Shown piece after piece: positions 1-6,572 of a stretch of DNA of 11,012 bases. This DNA comes from Bacteroidota bacterium. Its GTDB lineage: Bacteria; Bacteroidota; Bacteroidia; Flavobacteriales_D; Crocinitomicaceae. Below the pieces are notes generated by a model that saw nothing but the letters and a program-made list of their open reading frames with translations, was not told where the DNA came from and made no database searches. The stretch's first letter is position 1; every line of letters starts with the position of its first letter. The translations under genes were made by a program, and so were the position numbers. The stretch is from assembly GCA_024280195.1 (NCBI GenBank), contig JAJRQP010000113.1, positions 1 through 11,012 of the forward strand, in the 5' to 3' direction.

Positions 1-1524
1 ATTATAATGGGCTTCTGTTTGCATTTCTTTTTCTCCAACGGAAGGCATTATTGCAAAATCTTTGTACTTCTTAATTGCTTCGTCGTATTTATTTAAACGA
101 TAATTTGCATCAGCAATCCAGTAGACTGCTTTTCCAGAAATAGCTGGGTCAACAGGATATTTCTTTACCAAATTGAAAGAACTGATTGCACCTGGATAGT
201 TTGAATTTTGAAAACGTTGAACCCCTTGGTTAAAAGCAATCACTTGATAAGCTGTTTTTAAGCGAATGTCTTTGTTGGGTATTTTATCCAAAGAAGCCAA
301 TGCTTTCGGATAGTTATTCGTTGTCATGTAAACATTCACCAAGTACTGATAAACATCTTCTTTTCTTTCGCTGTCCGGATACTTATTTAAGTACATCTCA
401 AAGGCTTCAACAGCTTCATCATACGGGTTAATATCTAATTTATACGAAAGAATCGCATAGTTATAAAGTGCATCTTCTTGAATCACTGGGTCTTTGTCAA
501 TAAAGGCTGCGCCTTCAAATCCAGAGCGAGCAGAAACTAAATTGTCTAGTTTCAACATGGATTCACCAATATGATAGAAGGACACTTGTCCTAAACTATC
601 TTTTACTTTCTTCACCTTATCAAACAAGCGAATCGCTTTGTTGTATGAACCACTTTTGAAATAAGCATACCCCAAACGATAATCTTCTTCCCTTGTTGTT
701 TCGGTTACTTTATTATAACGTTCTAAATACGGAACTGCCTCGTCGTATTTTCCTGTTCTGTAGAAAGCATCCCCAATTAAGTGATCCATATCTTTCTCAT
801 TAACGATATTTCCTTTGTTAGAAATTTTAGACGCATACGTTGTTACCTCTTCGTATTTTCCTTGTAAATAGTAAATCTGTGCAATGTAATAAGGTACCAC
901 TTTTCCAAATTTTGCATCATCTTCTAGTTTAAGAAAACCATCCAGCGCGGTTTGGTAATTCTCATTCTGATAAGCAATGTGAGAATAATAGTACAATGCT
1001 GGAGAAGCATATTGCGAAGTACCATTCTTTACTTCATGAAAAGCACTTCTTGCCGCATCAAAATTTTTCTCTTTGAAATTGGCATATCCAATTTTGAAAT
1101 AGAACTCTTCTTTGTTCTCTTCTTCGACATCTTGAATACTTAGTTTGTCAAACCAAGCCAATGCATCTTTGTACTTTTTCTTATAATAGAAATACTTTCC
1201 TAATCGAAAATAGATGTCTGTTTTAAAGATGCTTTCTGGGTAGTTTTTGTTAAAATCTTGCAGCAGAACAATTGCATCGTTATTGTAAAGTTCTAATGCT
1301 GAAATCGCTTCATAGTATCTTGCTTTAACATACATCGGGTCGTTCTGACGGTCAAAACCATCAATAAATATCCGAAATTCTTTTCTCGCTGCGGCATATT
1401 GTTCTTTCTCAAACAAGTCTTCTGCACGATAGAAGTTCTCGTATTCACTGTTGTACTTCTCAGAACTCTGTCCGAGTGCTACAGTACTACAAATTAGGGT
1501 AAGAATAATCAGAATTCTTTTCAT
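1..1524 (-). CDS. Secreted tetratricopeptide-repeat protein, N-terminal 508 residues (C-terminus beyond window)
   Basis: An open frame runs from ATG at 1524 down to the window edge without a stop, so only the first 508 residues are seen. Residues 1-18 form a signal peptide (basic MKR, hydrophobic core, A16-L17-G18) with likely signal-peptidase-I cleavage before Gln19. The rest is helical TPR-like repeats of about 34-38 residues, with the usual small/aromatic pattern and an 'N/G-x-Y-x-x-A' turn in several units: EKNFDAA (152-158), ENYQTAL (188-194), GKYDEAV (258-264), GSYNKAI (292-298), NPYDEAV (366-372), NNYPKAL (403-409), NKYDEAI (478-484). The protein probably acts in the periplasm or at the outer membrane as a protein-binding scaffold; no enzymatic domain is visible in this part. 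BamD/CpoB-like repeat proteins are relatives by fold only. It is transcribed divergently from ftsE across 170 nt. Specific function is unknown, but that it is a TPR protein is nearly certain. Confidence 0.93.
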   Translation of the reverse strand, partial: MKRILIILTLICSTVALGQSSEKYNSEYENFYRAEDLFEKEQYAAARKEFRIFIDGFDRQNDPMYVKARYYEAISALELYNNDAIVLLQDFNKNYPESIFKTDIYFRLGKYFYYKKKYKDALAWFDKLSIQDVEEENKEEFYFKIGYANFKEKNFDAARSAFHEVKNGTSQYASPALYYYSHIAYQNENYQTALDGFLKLEDDAKFGKVVPYYIAQIYYLQGKYEEVTTYASKISNKGNIVNEKDMDHLIGDAFYRTGKYDEAVPYLERYNKVTETTREEDYRLGYAYFKSGSYNKAIRLFDKVKKVKDSLGQVSFYHIGESMLKLDNLVSARSGFEGAAFIDKDPVIQEDALYNYAILSYKLDINPYDEAVEAFEMYLNKYPDSERKEDVYQYLVNVYMTTNNYPKALASLDKIPNKDIRLKTAYQVIAFNQGVQRFQNSNYPGAISSFNLVKKYPVDPAISGKAVYWIADANYRLNKYDEAIKKYKDFAIMPSVGEKEMQTEAHYN

Positions 1525-1636
1525 TCAACTGCTTTTTAACTCAAGGTTAGTTTAACAAGTAAAATTACATTACTTGGCGAGGAAACTGGAGAGGTGTTTC
1601 AAAAGTTTTAAACGCGATTTTGTTAAGATTATTTCA

Positions 1637-1667
1637 TTGAAGCAACTCTTTCTCTTAAGTAGATTCG
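1637..1667 (+). promoter_or_regulatory. Possible Bacteroidota-type promoter for ftsE
   Basis: A TTG at 1637-1639 is followed, 20 nt later, by TAGATTCG at 1660-1667. That differs from the Bacteroidota -7 element TAnnTTTG at one fixed position. Transcription would start near 1673, giving a leader of roughly 20 nt before the GTG at 1695. This is a weak match by eye in AT-rich DNA. Confidence 0.25.
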
Positions 1668-1694
1668 CCATCTTTACAGAATAAAGCAATCATT

Positions 1695-2405
1695 GTGAGC
1701 AAAGTAATTGAGATTAAATCAGGAGAAATTCAACAAAGTGGTGTCACTGTATTGAAAGATATCAACGTAGAAATTCGTGCCGAAGAATTTGTTTACCTCA
1801 TCGGGAGAACCGGTTCAGGGAAGAGTAGTTTACTCAAAGCATTGTATGGAGAATTGGGTTTATCGAATGGCTCTGGTACGATTGCGGGATTTGATTTGAA
1901 TAAATTACGCAAGAAAGATATTCCTAATTTAAGAAGAAAACTAGGTGTTGTTTTTCAAGATTTTCAATTATTAACCGATAGAACAGTCCTTAAGAATTTA
2001 CTTTTTGTAATGGGTGCGTCTGGTTGGAAAGACAAAAATCTAATGGCAAGTCGAGCAAAAGAAGTTTTGCAACTAGTTGGTTTAGAACAAAAAATCAATG
2101 CAATGCCTCATGCTTTATCTGGTGGTGAACAACAACGAATTTCTATTGCAAGAGCCTTGTTAAATAAACCTGCTTTAATTCTTGCCGATGAGCCGACGGG
2201 GAATTTAGACCCTGAAACATCGGAAGAAATAATGCGCTTATTAATTGCTGTTGCAAAAGAAGAAAAAGCAGCTATTTTGATGGCTACTCACGACATGACG
2301 ATGGTTGAAAAATATCCTGGAAGAATTTTAAGAGTGGAGGATGCCACAGTGAAAGAAATAAGTGGCAAGAACGAGTTTAATCCTTTTGAGGAGTTTAAGG
2401 TTTAG
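1695..2405 (+). CDS. ftsE: Cell-division ABC transporter ATP-binding protein FtsE
   Basis: This 236-residue protein is a complete ABC ATPase domain with every motif intact: Walker A GRTGSGKS (37-44), Q-loop Gln88 in VFQDFQLL, signature LSGGEQQ (141-147), Walker B LILADEP (161-167) with catalytic Glu166, and switch His199 in ATHD. Length and the 'VYLIGxTGSGKSSLLK' and 'DEPTGNLDP' blocks fit FtsE, the cytoplasmic ATPase that pairs with FtsX at the divisome and controls peptidoglycan hydrolases. LolD/MacB-type ATPases share these motifs, so the family call rests on overall resemblance. The start is GTG at 1695: an in-frame TAA lies at 1656-1658, no ATG intervenes, and the next in-frame Met is beyond the Walker A. 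No ftsX is adjacent; in Bacteroidota the two are, to my knowledge, usually unlinked. The stop abuts the stop of the convergent esterase gene with no gap. Confidence 0.9.
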   Translation: MSKVIEIKSGEIQQSGVTVLKDINVEIRAEEFVYLIGRTGSGKSSLLKALYGELGLSNGSGTIAGFDLNKLRKKDIPNLRRKLGVVFQDFQLLTDRTVLKNLLFVMGASGWKDKNLMASRAKEVLQLVGLEQKINAMPHALSGGEQQRISIARALLNKPALILADEPTGNLDPETSEEIMRLLIAVAKEEKAAILMATHDMTMVEKYPGRILRVEDATVKEISGKNEFNPFEEFKV

Positions 2406-3251
2406 TTAATCCAATAACCCAAAGTCTTTTGCTACATAAAACGTTGAAAAGAAATCAATATCCTTTGCAAAAGCTCCTGTTTGTCCTCCTTGTTTTTCAC
2501 TTTTACCCGGGTCAACGGGTAACGCATGTCCAATGTTTGCGATTTTGTAATAGGTGATCACTTCTTCATTATTTCTATTAAAAAAACTTTTTCTCTCCAC
2601 TGTTTTACTGCCATCATAATTTTGTATAGTTGAGTCTTGCTCCGCATCCGTTTCGTGCAAATACGACCATTGTTCAATGAGTTCTTCTGCGTTATTAATA
2701 TCCACAACAAGGTCTTTCTCGCCGTGAAAAACAATTAGTTTTGGGTAATTTTGCTCACTTGGATTGTCTGTGATTAACTTACCCCATTCTTCGGGTGTTT
2801 TATCAATTTTACCATTCATTGCCTTTATAGCTTCACTATATTTTGTGACTATTTTGTGAGGTGCGCCGGCAAAAATTGCCCCTGCTTGAAAAATTTCTGG
2901 GTAATTTGCCATCATAGACACCCCTATTGCTGCGCCAGCAGAAAGTCCATAAATGAAAATTTTTGCTGTATCAATGTCGTAGTTTTTGATGGCAAAATCT
3001 ACCATGCTTATGATACTTTTAGATTCTCCGGAATCTTTGGTTATGTCTTTTTCTTTGAACCAATTGAAACAATTCGAGCTATTATTACTCCTTTTCTGCT
3101 GCGGGTAAATCACAACAAATTGGTGTTCTTTTGCTAGTTTATTCCACCCAGATTGCTCAGCCATTGATTTTGCAGTTTGCGAGCAACCATGCAAAGCAAC
3201 TACCAGAGGTCTTTTGCCATATTCTACTCCTTCATCTGTAAATGAGAACAT
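2406..3251 (-). CDS. PHB-depolymerase/feruloyl-esterase family alpha/beta-hydrolase, catalytic domain, 5' end interrupted
   Basis: The 281-residue open frame is an alpha/beta-hydrolase of the polyhydroxybutyrate-depolymerase-like esterase family (Esterase_phd type), which cleaves ester bonds in polyesters or plant-derived feruloyl/acetyl esters. Visible elements are the LHGC oxyanion strand (20-23), the nucleophile elbow GLSAG with Ser104, Asp180 in FHGEKDLVV, and His242 in IGHALPVDPG, giving a complete Ser-Asp-His triad. Members of this family are normally secreted. Here the first ATG available after the last upstream stop is Met1 at 3251, which begins inside the conserved N-terminal segment (family pattern FGxNPGNLxM). 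The missing residues and a signal peptide are encoded in the same frame just upstream, behind an in-frame TAA at 3285-3287 (see 3252-3344). As read, the product would be cytoplasmic and slightly short at the N-terminus. It may be a recent pseudogene, or the stop may be a sequencing error. Substrate is not predictable. Confidence 0.85.
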   Translation of the reverse strand: MFSFTDEGVEYGKRPLVVALHGCSQTAKSMAEQSGWNKLAKEHQFVVIYPQQKRSNNSSNCFNWFKEKDITKDSGESKSIISMVDFAIKNYDIDTAKIFIYGLSAGAAIGVSMMANYPEIFQAGAIFAGAPHKIVTKYSEAIKAMNGKIDKTPEEWGKLITDNPSEQNYPKLIVFHGEKDLVVDINNAEELIEQWSYLHETDAEQDSTIQNYDGSKTVERKSFFNRNNEEVITYYKIANIGHALPVDPGKSEKQGGQTGAFAKDIDFFSTFYVAKDFGLLD

Positions 3252-3344
3252 TTTTAGGTTGCCGGGGTTTTCACCAAAGTCTTTTTATTCTGTCAGTTGA
3301 GAGAAAGAAAGAAAAGGTATCAATAGAAGTAATAATAATCGCAT
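3252..3344 (-). pseudogene. Interrupted 5' end of the esterase gene: signal peptide plus in-frame TAA
   Basis: Reading the minus strand from ATG at 3344 gives MRLLLLLLIPFLSFSQLTE, then TAA (3285-3287), then KDFGENPGNLK running directly into Met1 of the downstream esterase frame. The first part is a clear signal peptide (S13-F14-S15, cleavage before Gln16). The part after the stop matches the conserved N-terminal segment of the esterase family. Frame is preserved on both sides, so a single nonsense codon (codon 20) is the only lesion. No ATG, GTG or TTG occurs in frame between the stop and Met at 3251. This is direct reading; that the intact ancestor began at 3344 is a strong inference. Confidence 0.8.
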
Positions 3345-3398
3345 ACTATTTTTTTTATTAGTGATACTAATGTTACAAATGTTAGACAATTTTTTAAC

Positions 3399-3413
3399 TA
3401 TCTTGCGAAGATA
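3399..3413. promoter_or_regulatory. Short dyad upstream of the multicopper oxidase gene
   Basis: TATCTT and AAGATA form perfect 6-nt inverted arms around GCG, ending 12 nt before the ATG of the oxidase gene. It could be an operator, a small hairpin in the leader, or chance in AT-rich DNA. No known copper-regulator consensus is recognised. Confidence 0.2.
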
Positions 3414-3425
3414 AAGAAACTTACT

Positions 3426-5096
3426 ATGAAAATTACACTCCTAATAACTTCGTTGGTGATAGCGTTTACGTCTATTTCACAAAATGCTTTATTTATTCCG
3501 CCAACAATTACATCTACCAACATTAATCTTACCCTACAAACGGGAATTACACAGTTTTATTCTGGGGTGGATGTTAACACCCTTGGAGCAAACGGTTCCC
3601 TTTTAGGGCCTACATTAATAATGAATCAAGGAGATAATGTCAATATTATGGTTGATAATCAATTGGCAGATACCACAACAATTCACTGGCACGGAATGCA
3701 TGTTTCTCCAGAAAATGATGGTGGACCTCACACAACGATTGCACCTAATACAATTTGGAATCCTCAATTTACCGTTTTAGATAAAGCAGGATTGTTTTGG
3801 TATCATCCTCATCTGCACATGCAAACAAACAAGCATGTTTCAAGAGGAATCGCAGGAATGATAATTGTTAAAGATGCCGAAGAAGCAGCTCTAACCCTTC
3901 CTAGAACTTACGGGATAGATGATTTCCCTATGATTATTCAATCAAAAGGGTTTGATGCGACTGGCGAAATTGAGTGGATGGGACATATAGATTCAATGTT
4001 GCTTGTAAATGGAACGGTTGACCCTTTTCTTAACGCTCCTGCACAAATGGTTCGTTTTAGAATATTGAATGGTTCTTCTCAACGAGTTTATAAATTAGGA
4101 TTAACAAACAACCAACCATTCCAGTTAATAGGTACTGATGGAGGCTTGCTAAACGCACCTGTTCAATTAACAAGGTACCAAATTGCACCTGGACAACGAG
4201 CAGATGTATTAGTTGACCTTTCTGCTCTTCAAGGTCAATCCATTCAATTTATGAATTATGGTACTGAAATAGGAAATGCTATTTATGGTTCTTCTCAACC
4301 AGGTATGGCTCCATTTATGACCCTTCCTGGATATTCTTCAAACCCACTAAATGGTAATGATTTTGTCATTCTTGATATCAATGTGCAAGCCCCAACAGCT
4401 AGTCCTGTTACAACAACTCCTACTACATTAACAAATATTGTCCCTTTAGTAGAAGGTACTCAACAAATTACCCGAGCTTTAACTTTTACATCGCAGAATC
4501 AAATTGCAGGTCCGTTTTTAATTAACGGTTCAACCTTTAATCACGATGTTGTCGATTATACAGTTCCGTTAGGTAATAGAGAAATTTGGACGCTTACCAA
4601 CCAAACACCGATTGCTCATCCTTTTCACATTCATGATGTTCAGTTCCAAATTTTAGATATTAATGGCGCCACACCTCCACCTGAATTACAAGGTTTGAAT
4701 GATGTTGTTCTTGTACCCGCGGGGCAAGGAACTGTTCGTTTTATTGCAGATTTTTTAGACTTTGCAAATGATACTATTCCCTATATGTTTCACTGTCACA
4801 TGTTACAACATGAAGACCAAGGAATGATGGGTCAGTTTTTAGTTGTTAATACCGCATCTATTGAAGAACTTGGTTCTTTGGAGGAAATTTCAATTTACCC
4901 CAACCCTTCTTCTGGAAATGAAATTACAATCAAGGTTGGCAATTATAACGGAGAAATAGTAATTAGTGATGCGGGAGGAAGGATCATTAAAAGGCTTTCT
5001 GTTGACAAACAAACCACTTTTAATTTGACTATTCAAAGTGGTGTTTACTTCTTAAAAGACTCATTTGGAAGAACAACTAAATTTGTTGTACGATAA
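3426..5096 (+). CDS. Secreted multicopper oxidase with T9SS C-terminal sorting domain
   Basis: This 556-residue protein has a signal peptide at 1-18 (S16-I17-S18, cleavage before Gln19) followed by three cupredoxin domains. All copper ligands are visible: HWHG (His87, His89), HPHLH (His127, His129), HPFHIH (His398, His401, His403), and HCHMLQHEDQGM giving His456, Cys457, His458, His462 and axial Met467. It should therefore carry the type 1 copper and the trinuclear cluster and couple oxidation of a substrate (metal ion, phenolic, or unknown) to reduction of O2 to water. Domain order resembles the CueO/CotA/FtsP group. No CueO-like Met-rich insert is evident, so cuprous oxidase activity cannot be assumed. 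From about 482 to 556 there is a type A T9SS sorting domain (YPNPSSG near 491-497, GVYFLKD near 539-545, basic end KFVVR). It predicts export across the outer membrane and attachment to the surface or release. The gene is divergent from the esterase and convergent with the cyclase gene, 3 nt between stops. Confidence 0.93.
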   Translation: MKITLLITSLVIAFTSISQNALFIPPTITSTNINLTLQTGITQFYSGVDVNTLGANGSLLGPTLIMNQGDNVNIMVDNQLADTTTIHWHGMHVSPENDGGPHTTIAPNTIWNPQFTVLDKAGLFWYHPHLHMQTNKHVSRGIAGMIIVKDAEEAALTLPRTYGIDDFPMIIQSKGFDATGEIEWMGHIDSMLLVNGTVDPFLNAPAQMVRFRILNGSSQRVYKLGLTNNQPFQLIGTDGGLLNAPVQLTRYQIAPGQRADVLVDLSALQGQSIQFMNYGTEIGNAIYGSSQPGMAPFMTLPGYSSNPLNGNDFVILDINVQAPTASPVTTTPTTLTNIVPLVEGTQQITRALTFTSQNQIAGPFLINGSTFNHDVVDYTVPLGNREIWTLTNQTPIAHPFHIHDVQFQILDINGATPPPELQGLNDVVLVPAGQGTVRFIADFLDFANDTIPYMFHCHMLQHEDQGMMGQFLVVNTASIEELGSLEEISIYPNPSSGNEITIKVGNYNGEIVISDAGGRIIKRLSVDKQTTFNLTIQSGVYFLKDSFGRTTKFVVR

Positions 5097-5099
5097 GTT

Positions 5100-6191
5100 T
5101 TAAATTGCTCGTTCTACAAACTTTACTTCGTAAATCTTATTCCAGTATTTACCTGTTAAATACGTTTTAGAATTTATTGGGTTTCTGGCAATTCCATTTA
5201 ATGCTTCTCCGGAACCTCTGTTTTTGATAACAAAATCAGTTGCATCAATTTCTTGAAGCACTTGCCCTGTGTTTGGATCAATCACAACGATTACGTTTGT
5301 CATCCAAACGTTTGCGTAGATTTTTCCATCAATATACTCTAACTCGTTTAAGTTAATGATTGGTCCTTCGTTGTTGTAAACCTCAATTGTTTTTTTAATT
5401 CTAAAACTATTCGGTTCTCTAAAAACAATTCTTTCTGAACCATCAGACATGATAATAGAAGAAGCATCATTGCACAGTCCCCAACCTTCTCCAATATAAT
5501 TGTATTCACCTATTAATTGCAAGTTCTTTGTAACATCATAGGTGTAGCATTTTTGGTTTTGCCACGTAATTTGGTAAAGTGTATCATTGAGAATGGTTAC
5601 TCCTTCTCCAAAAAAACCGACTTCTAATCCCATTTTCTCTAAGTGGTTTCCTGTTGAAAGATCAACCTTTGCGACAATTGTTTTCCCTTGATTTCCTGGG
5701 TCTCCCGTTCCTTCGTAAAGATTTCCTTTGTAAAACTCAAGACCTTGTGTAAAACTTGTAGATTGATGAGGATATGAATTTAGTTCTACTAATGTTAATT
5801 TCTCTGGAATAATTTCAGAAAGAATACGAACCAATCGATTGTCTATAAAAGTAGAACCATCTTCTAAAGTTGATAATAAATCGAGTGATTTTGTTCCTAC
5901 GCCAAATAAACTTGGGTCAAATGTAAAATTAAGCGAGGAATCAGTTGGGTTGTCCCAAGATTTAATAATGCTATCATTAAAAATAACATCTAGTTTTTGA
6001 ATATTCTCATTGATTTTAATTGTAATCTCAATAGGTTGGTTTCTCACTGCTGCCAAATTTTCTTCAAAAGAAAAGAGTGCTGGGGAAACTTTTTTTGGAG
6101 GAACAACTGGTCCATCATTGTCAAAAAGTGGTTTTAATAAAATAAAACCTCCCACCAAAACGATTAATCCAACAATAAGGTACTTCTTCAT
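5100..6191 (-). CDS. Membrane-anchored glutaminyl-peptide cyclotransferase (plant/bacterial-type glutamine cyclotransferase)
   Basis: This 363-residue protein begins with MKK and one hydrophobic segment (about 4-20), without a lipobox Cys or an obvious cleavage site. It therefore looks like a signal anchor with the body in the periplasm. Residues about 35-130 are a beta-rich region, possibly an Ig-like module. From about 135 onward it matches the beta-propeller glutamine cyclotransferase family (Glu_cyclase_2, papaya-QC type): FTQGLEF (147-153), EGTG (160-163), GEGVT (195-199), EGWGL (235-239), NELEY (282-286), LNGIA (331-335) and TGKYW (346-350). The family converts N-terminal Gln of peptides and proteins to pyroglutamate with release of ammonia. 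Start ATG at 6191 overlaps the stop of ytxJ (ATGA), indicating translational coupling as third gene of pheS-ytxJ-QC. The likely substrates are exported proteins with Gln at +1, several of which occur in this window. Confidence 0.9.
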   Translation of the reverse strand: MKKYLIVGLIVLVGGFILLKPLFDNDGPVVPPKKVSPALFSFEENLAAVRNQPIEITIKINENIQKLDVIFNDSIIKSWDNPTDSSLNFTFDPSLFGVGTKSLDLLSTLEDGSTFIDNRLVRILSEIIPEKLTLVELNSYPHQSTSFTQGLEFYKGNLYEGTGDPGNQGKTIVAKVDLSTGNHLEKMGLEVGFFGEGVTILNDTLYQITWQNQKCYTYDVTKNLQLIGEYNYIGEGWGLCNDASSIIMSDGSERIVFREPNSFRIKKTIEVYNNEGPIINLNELEYIDGKIYANVWMTNVIVVIDPNTGQVLQEIDATDFVIKNRGSGEALNGIARNPINSKTYLTGKYWNKIYEVKFVERAI

Positions 6192-6571
6192 GATTTTCTC
6201 AATATAGATTCTATTCTACGTGCATCTATTGCCGTATGCGTTGCATCGTAAACAATTTCACTTCCATTAACAACAATGCATTGAGGTGATTGGTGCATAA
6301 TTCCTGTTAATGTCGCAATCTCATTCGAGACATCTCTATGTTTCAATAAGTCAATGAAAAACAATTTACAATTTACCTCATTAGACCAATTTCTTTCAAA
6401 AGCATTCAATGCCATTGAAGAAATACTGCATCTTGTACTGTGTTTGAAAAGCAAAATTGGTGTTTCTCCCACGTTTCGGAGAATCTCATTGATTTGTTCT
6501 ACCGAAGTCACCTTCTCCCAAGGGAGTGCTTCTTTTTTTTCTTTCGTTTTTGAAAAATTAAAAAATCCCAT
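6188..6571 (-). CDS. ytxJ: Bacillithiol-system redox-active protein YtxJ (monothiol, DUF2847)
   Basis: This 127-residue cytoplasmic thioredoxin-fold protein carries the family hallmark FKHSTRCSISS (42-52), with a single active-site Cys48 in a CSIS (CxxS) context, and the second block HQSPQCIVV (93-101) with the Ser-Pro cis-proline region. Length is typical. YtxJ is the name used for the monothiol bacilliredoxin-like family associated with bacillithiol, and it is thought to act on mixed disulfides; its precise reaction is not well established. Cys68 and Cys98 are additional cysteines that are probably not catalytic. The gene starts 1 nt after the pheS stop and its TGA overlaps the start of the cyclase gene, so all three are probably one transcript. 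Its presence implies, but does not prove, that the organism makes bacillithiol. Confidence 0.9.
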   Translation of the reverse strand: MGFFNFSKTKEKKEALPWEKVTSVEQINEILRNVGETPILLFKHSTRCSISSMALNAFERNWSNEVNCKLFFIDLLKHRDVSNEIATLTGIMHQSPQCIVVNGSEIVYDATHTAIDARRIESILRKS

Positions 6572-6572
6572 A

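Noticed and set aside
2856..3137. Plus-strand open frame inside the esterase gene
   Set aside because: It is antisense to an intact catalytic domain with a full triad, and its translation shows no domain-like pattern.
3285..3287. Stop-codon reassignment or programmed recoding to explain the in-frame TAA in the esterase
   Set aside because: TAA is used as the normal terminator by several other genes here, and no recoding element is visible. Nonsense mutation or sequencing error is simpler.
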